DNA of 21,381 nt. Origin: Kipferlia bialata. Lineage: Eukaryota > Fornicata. Location of the stretch: assembly GCA_003568945.1 (NCBI GenBank), contig BDIP01000082.1, positions 7,194-28,574 of the forward strand, written 5' to 3'. Positions 1 to 9,120 of this stretch are shown piece after piece; position 1 is the first letter of the stretch, and the number at the start of each line of letters is the position of its first letter. Both the position numbers and the translations under genes were made by a program. The notes beneath the pieces are model-generated. The model did not search any database. It saw nothing but the letters and a program-made list of their open reading frames with translations, and was not told the origin of the DNA.

Positions 1-20
1 TGCACAGAGGGGTTAAAACA

Positions 21-38
21 CCCCCCCCCCCCCCCCCC
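21..38 (+). repeat. Poly-C tract (18 C)
   Basis: An uninterrupted run of 18 C just before the first visible exon. By analogy with the other five long tracts it probably lies in an intron of the + gene. Confidence 0.9.
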
Positions 39-96
39 ATATCTGACCCATGCCTCATGGCGTCTTGTCACTGGGGTTGCCAATGCCATTCCCCAC

Positions 97-1264
97 ATGC
101 GTCAGGGCATCACCATGCCGGCAGTGCCTAGCGATGCATTCCCAGAGCAGACAGAGGGGTCTCATGCGACTATGTCTCATGATGGTGCAGGTTCCAAGGG
201 TGCTGCCGAGAGTCCCGCGAGTGTAAGGCTTGGTGAGCTCAACTGTCTCTTCCGAGACCTGGACAGGTGTGCGGCCATCTCAGCCCCTCTCAGCGACATC
301 AGCATGGCACCAGAGGTACGGGGACCGGGGATGCTGTACCGGTTGGCTGGCTCACAGTACACACACACACATATTTGTATATACCCCACTCCTATGACCC
401 TTCTAGCCCACTCCCCTGTCCCCACCCCAACTATCAGGCTGTGCACCAGGCGCTGTCCAGAGGGTATGTGGCTGAGTCGAAGCAGGCGTGGCTGGAGATA
501 TCAGCTGCGGTGGACGCGGTGCGCAAACAGGTGAGACTGATACTGATTCTATTACTATGTGTGTCCTGAATTTCCTCTACTTGTCCCAGCACCCTACATC
601 ATTCACCCTTCCCCTCCACTGATGTCACCCCTGGGTTATTCTCTTATGTCTTATGCCCAGCACCCGTGGGCCCTGTCTCCCGTACATGACACTCTGGCCA
701 GGCTGGGCATGGGGATAGCCAGACAGCTGATAGTCAGGTTCAGAACAGCCCTGCAGGAGTGTCTAGAATATGATACTGACACTGATGGGTTGGAGGGAGG
801 GGGAGAGGGGGGGTCAGCCCCTGTCTCTGCCCTTCAGACTCTGCTGGCCACTCTAGACAGTGACCTGGACACATGCCTCCCAGAGGTAGTGGCTGTATAT
901 TGATCATGCATAGCGTGTGTATCTTGCCACAACCATGATATATTCATACACTCAATTCATCCATGTACTTCTCTATTTATATATACCTACCGACAATCAT
1001 ATTGGCCTACTTATATGCTATTCATAGATACATATTAATATACACATATCTCATAGCCAGGTCCGGCCCCATGAGAGGACGGCCCTTGTTCTGTCTGCCT
1101 GTGCTGGTGTATACCCCAAGGGCACTGGGGGAAAGGGCAGGGTGCCTGTGTACATGTCTAGGGGTGTCTGTAGTAGGGTGCTCTCTGCCGCACATGCCGT
1201 CTACAGTGCCGACCCGTCTCAGTCTGTGGTAGTTGGACACACGGCCAGACACAACCGACTCTAG
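97..1264 (+). CDS. Unrecognised helical protein, 3' part
   Basis: Spliced model: 97-315, 438-530, 661-885 and 1061-1264, all junctions in phase 0, ending at a TAG at 1262. Acceptors are CAACTATCAG, CTTATGCCCAG and CTCATAGCCAG, which match the signal used across the window; donors are GTACGG, GTGAGA and GTAGTG. The peptide (about 246 residues from the ATG at 97, 241 from the ATG at 112) looks mostly helical, with blocks such as LFRDLDRCAAISAPL, RQLIVRFRTALQECLE and SALQTLLATLDSDLDTCLPE, and a Gly/Glu-rich stretch near 785-815. I recognise no family. The frame stays open to the window edge, but the poly-C run at 21-38 resembles intron sequence elsewhere here, so 97 may be inside an exon whose acceptor is near 100 and the gene probably begins outside the window. 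It converges on the next gene, 45 bases away. Confidence 0.6.
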
Positions 1265-1309
1265 GTGCATACACACCCCATGGCCTACTCTGGTTAGACA
1301 AGGGCCTGA

Positions 1310-4300
1310 CTATGGGGTCCCATTGGGGATCATGCTCGACGTTGAGGGTAGAGGGCAGAGAATAGTGTTCCTCTGGTGCGTTAAAAGCAGTATTCTCCCT
1401 TCCATGCCCCTCCTGGGTACAGTCACGAGGTAGTTCTCGTCTTCTATGTCAGGAACCCCATCATATGTAAAGGCGGCACAAGACACGAAGATACCGATGG
1501 CCTTCTCCTGCCGCGTAGCCCTATGTAGAGGCACTACGTCACTTTGCATGGGGGTGCCAGACACATCTGAAGGAGACGTCGGTAGTCGTGAACACCCGAG
1601 TGTCATGGATATGAAGGCGCCATGGTGCTCCACAATCCTCTGTTTTGGACAGCGACTGGTCTTCTCCATGTGGTATATACTGATGATTCATACTCGTATG
1701 CGCCAGGCTCTGATCATGCGAGTCGTAGGCACTGTGGAGTGTTGAGTCGGTGAGTGTCACAGGTGCACGAGGGGACACATTGTGTGTTGGTGTGAAGACC
1801 ATTGGCTGCTAGAGGATATGCGTTCTCTGTCAGAGTGACACATTGACACCAACGAGTGTATTGACGGAGTCTGATGGTGCTCACATAGAATATACCATTT
1901 GGATGTGTGGTTGGGTGAGCCTGTCCATCTATTTCACCGTCATGTACTCTGTGTCTCTTGGATTATGTCCCTTACAAAGGCTCCAAAGTGGGTGATGTTG
2001 AACACACGTGCAAGTCTCAGCAGCTCTCTCAACAGAGGAAGGAGGCAAGTACGCTTCAGTGCAAGGTGTGCATCGTACGCGCCGTCAGGCCAGGCGTCCC
2101 CCGGCAGGCCGCAGGCTGCAGTCTCTATACGGTTAAACAGCTGGAGTTCTCGTCTTCTTCTGGGTAAGGGTAGTCAATGCAGGTGTATTGATAAAGTCAG
2201 ATATCAGTATCAGTACTGACCTTCTTTTAGCTGACTCTGATGCACAGCTGAGACACGAAACAACAGCGATACCCTTCAGTAGGAGTTCCTGAAGGGTACC
2301 AAACACCGAGTGTGTCACTGCCAGCACACTTGGCATCACATCCTCCATCTGTATCAGTATCAGATGGATATATGATACTGATGATATGATACTGATACTG
2401 ATACACTTGGCATCACATCCTCCATCTGTGGATGAGGGTGTGGTAATCAAAGGTAATCAAACACGGGTGCCAATGCTGCATAGGAAGAAGTGAGAAAATC
2501 ATTCATTGCTGGTAGCCTACCAGAGGTAGGGCACCCACCTCTGGACGTCGGCACTGCACGGTCTGCCCCCTCTCCTCAGGCGACAGGCGCAGCATCCAGA
2601 GGGAGAAGGCCTGAGAAGGTCAGGTGGAGAAATGGGACTACAAACACAATACGTGACTCGGTTACCAACCTTGATGTCAATTGCGATGGACAGGACCTGT
2701 TGTTCGGATGTGGCTACCATGATGTCGGTCATGAGCTCCTTGAACCCCAGGGGCAGATAGTTGAGTATTCCAGACTGCTTTGCAGCCACATGAGAGACTC
2801 TAGAAGTGAGACAGAGCAACCAGGCATACACTTATCATGGCTCATACTGTGTGAAGAGTCGTCACTGACGATGGATGGAGGATCATGAGATGTGCCGTCA
2901 GGTGTCTACTCACCCTACGCTATGCATTCTGTCCGAGCAGCCACGGTGCAAACATCCCGTGACATGCTGTCTGTCGCACCCACATGTCTTCCCAGATGCC
3001 AAGCAGTCATACCCATGGCCTATGGCCGCCCCATGCAGGGCCAGAGTATGGGTGAGGTGGGGTATGTGGACTTGTCGGAAGTGAATGCACTATATTACTG
3101 TTGCTGGTGTAGGCAATGACCCATGTCAGTGATACCCATACCAGCAGAGCGGGTATGTACTTAGTGCCCCCAGGACTGGCCCTGACGCTGTGCACTAGGT
3201 GGTGCACTAGGTGCAGGGAGGTCAAGGCGTGGGACCTGTTGTGACCCGGGGCAAGACTATGGAACCCAGTGTCGGCTGTGATGACATAAGCTGCCGCAAC
3301 CTCCTCAGGGACACCTGAGGTTCAGTAATGATAGTCGTAGCACATACTGATACTGATACCATGCAGTGCCCATACCGCTATGTAAGCAGTCTCTGAAGAG
3401 CCATACCCGTAAGCATCAGCTCGTCTGTGATGAACATGTGCATGATGGCCATAGACAGGGCCCTCTTGGGTAGGAGGCACTCCAGCGTAGTGGTGTCAAA
3501 CCTCCGATCACAGCAAAACTGATCTAATGCACGTCTACCGATAAGAAGTCAAAGTGCCCTTATATCTTGAAGCCTCAGTCAAAGACTTTGACTCAAAGTC
3601 AGCCATTAATAATTACACTTATATACACTATATTCGGATACATGTGTGCCATGTACCGCATACAACTACCTACCTAACTCGGTCATTCTGTAGGCATGCT
3701 TGGTAGTGGTACTTCAAGTTGGATATTTGAGACGCCCTAGCCGCAGCCATTGGTTTTCTGAACAACCGGAGGGGTAGGTGAGGCATCAGGCTCTCCTTCA
3801 TACTAGTACGGACCCTGGACTCTAATAGCGGACTGACCGTAGTACTAGTCCTTGTTTCTCTGTCCAATCCTCTCATCAGAGTGAGATGAGCCCTGGTGGT
3901 GAGGGATATCTGATGACCGACGAGGAAAGAGAGTCACGATAACTAAAACTATGAGTGACTCATAGTTTGAGTCTGTCAAGTTCGGAAGTACATACCAACC
4001 ATACGTCGAACCTGTGCCAATAGATAGTTGTGGTCCCAGGTATGAGAAGCGGTGACCCCTTCTTGTCTCGTGTGTCAACATACTGAACAAAGCTCCAGGG
4101 TCCAACAAACTGAGTCAATCATCAATATACAATGCAAGTATCTCTAGAGTCATTAGTAGAGTAGAGGTCCTATATCCATCTCAGGCAGGACATACAGTTA
4201 TAGATGACAGTACCTGGGTTCCATTGAAACGCGTAAACCTCATGCGACCCACCGCGTACTGGAAGTCTGGATGGTCCTTCTGGGGCAGGTTCTCGAGGGT

Positions 4301-7300
4301 GACTAGGGTGTGACTACGGGTGTCGGACAGCTGCGTTAGTACTCAGTAAGCCTGGTGACTCATATATGTATATGTGTAGGTATATATATGTGTAATCTCG
4401 CAGGTACTCATTTCAGGGTTCCTCTTCCGTGTCTCACCATTGTGTCCAGGTGGTCCTTCCAGGCAGAGAGAGGCTGGGTGAGCATAGGTGTAACGACACA
4501 GACATTACCATCAAGGTGAGGATATTCATATTCATACATTTGGGAGACTGTTCTGATATCTCACCCGACGCCGCAGACAGAACAATCTGAACCAAGCGTC
4601 TGTTACGTAGAGCACAACTGGTTGAGGAAGATTAGTGTACGGTGTCTGGGTGTCAGCGGTAGGACGTCATAATATTCGGTAAACCTAAATAGCAGTGAAC
4701 TGGAATACGTCTCCATATGCGTATACCTCAAAACACCTCGCTAGCGCACTCATTGGGGGAACTGCCACCGGTGGCCACATCAGCCTGTTGGTGTACGGGG
4801 GTGGAGGGGGGACTGGTTGGGGGACCAGGTCGACTGGTACTGTCCGAGTCGACATTGGGACGGGAATGAGTGTATGCCCGGCTTCAATGTCGGCTGTTCC
4901 TGGAAACACCCTAGGTACATGGGACAGAACACTCCCAGCCACAGTGTGGAACTGACACAGTCGACTCGGGCCGTATGCTTCAGGTACTGCTTGGGCAAGG
5001 TCTTCCAGAAGATCCCGTAATGTATCGGATGTCTTATATACCCCTATCCCACTGTGCAGGTGTATACTGGATGGTGGCTTTGATATGTGCTCGGTAATCG
5101 GAGCAACAAGTGGAGGTTGCCCAATAATCCACTTCCTGGTGGTGAGCGAATGGGGTTGGTAACAGTGTAGCATGACAATTCTTTGATTCATGTGGGCATA
5201 ATCATATACTGACTCGACTGTCCGTGCCTGAGTTCTGTCAGTATAGGCGGTGGCAGAACAAAATGTGCGACACAGGGTTGTAAGCAGTGTGGTACTTGAG
5301 GGAAGAGTTGGTAAAGGAGGAAGGCCAGTGGGGTAATCGCAGGTGGCTTTTCTCTTTCCACCATTCCGACCTTACGGCTCCCAGTTAAATGGGGAACGTC
5401 GTTGGATCGACAGTGAGGAGACTCCGAGTACAACAGGTTCATTAGCTGTGATTGAGTAAGAGGTATTGATTCCCACTCTATATACATTAGTATACGTCAT
5501 CCCCTGATACAGTGGACTGATACCTTGTGTGCTGGTATGTCGACTGTCCCACTAGAGACACCAACTATCCACCGCAAGTACTGCACCTCTAGTGTCTGTG
5601 GTCTTGTGAATGATGGACACGTCTGCAGGTTAGAATGAGGTAACACTCACCCGTGCTGTTGTTGATATGGCCCATATCATGTGGGACTGGTAGAAGTCTA
5701 CTGGTTACCAACTGGTAACCGAAGATCTTGATTGATGTAATGAAATACATTACTGTTTATAAGTTCCACTTACCTCGCTTCTCACTCTGTTCCAAGTGGA
5801 TTGATCACTCAGTAGGGCCATGGAAATATGGGCAAGTGGGTTTGGGAAGCACCGCAAAGAAACAAAGGCTGTGAAGAACAAAGAGTGTACAGGAAGCAGC
5901 CACTTCCACGATAGCAGTACATGCTCTGGTAGACACAGGGTAGCCCCTGCTGTACAGCTGGCTTGGAGGGCCATACTCATGAATACCTGTATAGATTAGA
6001 TATTCAATGAGCTGACTGTACTCATAGTCCAATATGGCGTGTAGTGAATTATGTTCAATTGTGCACTGCAGTTACATGTTTAGTATGACATAGCTCTGCC
6101 TCCACACCTGCACTGACGGCCGACTTGTCCTGGTGACCTCACATGACACTGACAGTGGCTGCACACTGACGTATGTGGCGTTGAGGGCCACAATTCCGGC
6201 TGAACCCACCTGCAACACCAGCCCTACACCACCTAGGAGACATCCAACACCTCTTGGCTCAGCAATTCGCTCCAGTGTGCTGCCAGCCACCACCATACAC
6301 ACAGCGGCCATTGACAGTAGGTGGGGCCGGGGTCCCACACGGAGAGGGGGACCCGTCCCTGAGGCAGGCAGTTGCAGACCTGCCCTCTCTACATACTTGG
6401 CATAGTCACAGAGGAGCAGCGAGGGAACCAAGTACAGGACAAGGAAGAGTAGAGTGATACCATCCCCTGTAAGGACCTTGAGTGATGCGAGTCCAGCGGC
6501 CTCAAGGCAGACGAGACTCAAACCAACGGCGGAGCAGAGAAGCAGGAGCGCCATCAACCAGTACCTGTAAGTGAGTCAATGTGATGACTCTCACAATATA
6601 TATAGTCTCATAAAGGCGTACATTACTAGGCGAGACTTTGAAATTCAAAGTTTGAATAGAGGAAACCTTACTTTAGTTGCATCTCGTCAATACCCTGATG
6701 TCCTTGAGGGTTATTAGTACAGATGGCTAACAACTGTTGAACGGTCGCTAAACAGCTGGTCAGTGAGATTCTGACTGAGAAGAATGGCTCCCAGGGTATC
6801 TAGTGTGAAACCATCACATGGTAATTGAGGACTGGTAGATGGCTTCCTCATGTACTCTCTACAGGAACATACTTAGCAATATATTCTCAATGTATACAGT
6901 GAACTACAAATATACAGGGTGTAGGGACTATTTGAGAAATTGAGAGCACATGCCCTACAAGATACATTGTGGCAAGGCCAGAGCACTTGTCTATTAGTAG
7001 TCTTGAAGGACTCACTACAGCGGTTGTATGACAGACCCTTAACACTGGCAGATGGGAAACCATATGTACCAGATATATATACCAGATATATACCATACGT
7101 ACTGGACCCTGACGGAGTCACCACGACGCGAGGTCACTCTTATCTCCGACTGTTCGACTCCTACCGAGGACTGACACAGACTCTGACACTGGTCAGAGGG
7201 TGCCTAACGCCAAGGGCTCTGACACGAGGCTACCACACAGTCCCACAGTCCCACAGTCCCACATATTATACCAACAAGCAGGGATCGCTCTAAAACACGT

Positions 7301-7495
7301 AAGTGGAGGGGAAGCTGGGTTGTCGCGTTCGCAATGCTGTACGTGAAACCGGTTTCCATTCCAGTACTCACAGTTAATGAGACTTGCAGCGTGTCCGTTA
7401 GCTCCCCACATATTCAGGCCACAGGCAAGTGACACACTATACAGAGGAGTGGAGCAGTGACGGACTAGTATTGTGGGTGGCAGGTGTGGGTTCAT
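1310..7495 (-). CDS. Polytopic membrane protein with class I cyclic-nucleotide phosphodiesterase-like domain
   Basis: A 23-exon model gives 1268 residues with matching phase at every junction: 7495-7372, 6990-6908, 6799-6672, 6564-6108, 5986-5774, 5686-5651, 5622-5524, 5445-5210, 5135-4727, 4645-4565, 4473-4438, 4330-4214, 4109-4005, 3909-3674, 3534-3407, 3314-3142, 3089-2914, 2799-2670, 2610-2539, 2348-2221, 2159-1976, 1808-1681, 1637-1310. Residues about 42-335 hold roughly 7-9 hydrophobic segments (for example LMALLLLCSAVGLSLVCLEA), so the N-terminus is a membrane region. Residues about 790-1117 follow the PDEase_I plan: FDTTTLECLL, then GHNRSHALTSLHLV (the YHN..HA site), LTHTLALHGAAIGHGYD (the HD site), ILNYLPLGFKELMTDIMVAT, and QLFNRIETAACGLP...LLPLLRELLRL near the end. 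The family breaks down cAMP/cGMP. Both His of the first motif are present (854, 858) and His912, but the metal-binding Asp of HD is Gly913 and the later ADIS Asp is not seen, so activity is doubtful. The last two exons, the exon 17 acceptor and the exon 2 donor are the weakest calls; without splicing after 1976 the protein stops at 1940. Confidence 0.75.
2326..2429. repeat. 27-base direct repeat copying an exon start, with flanking inverted repeat
   Basis: Positions 2326-2352 and 2403-2429 are identical over 27 bases. Each copy carries, on the - strand, an acceptor CAG followed by the first bases of phosphodiesterase-like exon 20. Between them lie the arms GTATCAGTATCA (2351-2362) and TGATACTGATAC (2393-2404), which could pair. 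Only the copy at 2326-2352 continues into an open coding frame. Confidence 0.9.
3577..3593. repeat. 17-base palindrome AGTCAAAG/CTTTGACT in an intron
   Basis: Two 8-base arms with one central base inside the 3535-3673 intron. Two further single arms (GTCAAAGT at 3549-3556 and CTCAAAGTC at 3592-3600) lie nearby. Confidence 0.88.
3946..3968. repeat. Perfect 23-base palindrome in an intron
   Basis: Arms AAACTATGAGT and ACTCATAGTTT flank one central G with no mismatch. It lies inside the 3910-4004 intron of the phosphodiesterase-like gene, away from both splice sites. Confidence 0.9.
5703..5720. repeat. Palindrome GGTTACCA/TGGTAACC in an intron
   Basis: Two 8-base arms with a 2-base centre, inside the 5687-5773 intron close to the 3' splice site of the 36-base exon 6. 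Confidence 0.88.
6635..6651. repeat. Palindrome ACTTTGAA/TTCAAAGT in an intron
   Basis: Two 8-base arms with one central A in the 6565-6671 intron. A further TTTGAA half site follows immediately. Confidence 0.88.
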
Positions 7496-7558
7496 CGAAC
7501 CTGTTCAAACCCCACTAATATCATAGTACACCTATGGGTATATGACACCCTACATGCC

Positions 7559-9094
7559 CTAGATCCCCATGCCGTGTAAGGACCAGTCGTACATATCCCG
7601 TCTCGAGCGTGACTTGCCACCAGTGGACCCCTCCCTCGCTACCTCTGGCCTAGTAGTAGTAGTAGTAGTAGACACAGCCCTAGCACTCGCACTGCTACCC
7701 CTAGAAGGGCCCCGAGAGAGGGGGGGTCTCTTAGCCGACATGCCAGACCCCACTCTGTCCCCCTCCCTGTCTCTGTCCGGCCTGCCCACCCCCACTAGAG
7801 ACACAGACCCCCCGGCAGACACCGCTACAGACACGTCATCCACAGAGGGAGGGGCATGTGCAGAGGGAGGGGCATGTGCAGCTGCACCTACCTTCACCTT
7901 CTCTCTGCTGTCCTGGTGCTTCTTGTGCCTAGCAGCAGCAGGTGGCAGATGGGTAGAGAGGGTGGAAGAGAGGGGAACTGGGACAGACGGCACTGCTCCG
8001 GTGGGGACGTTGGCTATACGCTGTCTGCTTCCCTCCCGGGAGAGGCCCCTGCCCCTCCCGTCTCTCTCTCTCTCTCCATCTCTGGAGGGACCCCTCGAAG
8101 ACAGACCCCCCGACCTCGGCCTCCCCTCCCTCTGGGCCGGCTCAGACACTGCGGTCTCACACACAGGGAGAGACAGAGGGCCGTAGAGATCCCGACGCAC
8201 ACGCTGTCTCTCCGACTCTCTCTGCTTCGTGTCGTGCTCTATTATCTCTACACCCCCAGGCCTGGCTGTGTCTGTGGCACCAGAGGAGGGGCGGCCAACA
8301 GACCTCTCCCGCTGTGGTTGTCTGTCCCCCGGTCTGTTTGCCTGACGAGACACCCTGTCTGAGCCAGCCTCTCTCTGGGTAGGGCGGGTGGCACCATCTA
8401 GAGCCTTCTCCCGGACAGATGTAGCTGCAGAGGCCCTCTTCGATGCTCCACTCTTCTGGCCCATACTGGTATTAGAATTAGGATGAGGGGGATGTAGGGC
8501 ATAACTGAGGACAAATACAATACTTGGACAGCCACCAGTACATCTAGGCACCCCCCACTCACCTGAGAGATGCCTGTCTGATGCTGCCCAGCCTTGAGGG
8601 TCTAGGGGCTGTGCCCAGGGGCTGTCTACTCTTCCTGTCGGAGGCTTGCTTTGCAACAGCAGCTCTCTGCTGCTCCCACTGAGCAGTAGCCTCCGTATCT
8701 GTGTCAATGCCAGTGGCTGGACCCTTGACCCTGTCTCCCTCTCCCTCTCCCTCGGCCTCCGTCTCGAGCAGGGCCTCCTCAGCCACAGCCACCATATCAT
8801 GGTCAACAGCACTATCAACAGCAGCTTGGGCCAGGGGCCTGAGGGTGAGAGCAGACGGTAACCCGCGAGTGAGAAGTAGTGACCGACACCCAGACCACAG
8901 ACACCAGAGCCACTGCCCCCTGACCTTGTGTGCTGCAGCACTGCCTCCAGCTTCTGCTTGAGAAGGGGGTCTGTCTCAGACACTGCCACATGGAGTCTAG
9001 ACCGCACAGTGGCCAGGCCATCGTCCCTAGGGGTGAGGGGGATATAGGAGACGGGTACACTGAATACCGACATATTGTCTTGAATGGACGCCAT
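7559..9094 (-). CDS. Basic Arg/Ser-rich low-complexity protein
   Basis: Exons 9094-8925, 8838-8563 and 8465-7559 join in phase (AG/G, AG/T) to give 450 residues ending at a TAG at 7559. Acceptors CTCACCCTCAG and CTAATACCAG fit the local signal. The N-terminal exon (MASIQDNMSVFSVPVSYIPL, then TVRSRLHVAVSETDPLLKQK) looks folded or helical. The second exon is acidic, then Gln/Ala-rich. The long last exon is rich in Arg, Ser, Gly, Pro and Thr and looks disordered, with an 18-base tandem duplication at about 7843-7878 that encodes AHAPPS twice and a Thr run near the end. I recognise no domain. An unspliced frame also crosses the whole span, but its inter-exon parts look non-coding. The start lies 26 bases from the stop of the upstream gene, so it may instead be the 3' part of that gene (see findings). 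Confidence 0.65.
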   Translation of the reverse strand: MASIQDNMSVFSVPVSYIPLTPRDDGLATVRSRLHVAVSETDPLLKQKLEAVLQHTRSGGSGSGVCGLGVGHYFSLAGYRLLSPSGPWPKLLLIVLLTMIWWLWLRRPCSRRRPRERERETGSRVQPLALTQIRRLLLSGSSRELLLQSKPPTGRVDSPWAQPLDPQGWAASDRHLSGEWGVPRCTGGCPSIVFVLSYALHPPHPNSNTSMGQKSGASKRASAATSVREKALDGATRPTQREAGSDRVSRQANRPGDRQPQRERSVGRPSSGATDTARPGGVEIIEHDTKQRESERQRVRRDLYGPLSLPVCETAVSEPAQREGRPRSGGLSSRGPSRDGERERDGRGRGLSREGSRQRIANVPTGAVPSVPVPLSSTLSTHLPPAAARHKKHQDSREKVKVGAAAHAPPSAHAPPSVDDVSVAVSAGGSVSLVGVGRPDRDREGDRVGSGMSAKRPPLSRGPSRGSSASARAVSTTTTTTRPEVAREGSTGGKSRSRRDMYDWSLHGMGI

Positions 9095-9120
9095 CCGTCT
9101 TGTTCCACAGCGTAGTATGT

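Noticed and set aside
2875-3119. Overlapping + strand frames
   Set aside because: They lie opposite exons 17-18 of the - strand gene and have no start context or matching splice partners.
4685-4730. Stop codon at 4685 as the end of a separate membrane-protein gene
   Set aside because: Donor GTATAC after 4727 and the next exon (4645-4565, acceptor CTGACACCCAG) join in phase 0, and several more in-phase exons follow into the phosphodiesterase-like part.
4695-5020. Gly-rich + strand frames
   Set aside because: Antisense to exon 9 of the phosphodiesterase-like gene, whose phases fit on both sides; Pro runs there produce the Gly runs.
7559-9094. One uninterrupted 511-codon frame on the - strand
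   Set aside because: It reads through two introns with clear GT donors and CTCACCCTCAG/CTAATACCAG acceptors; the inter-exon parts change composition and the spliced frame fits better.
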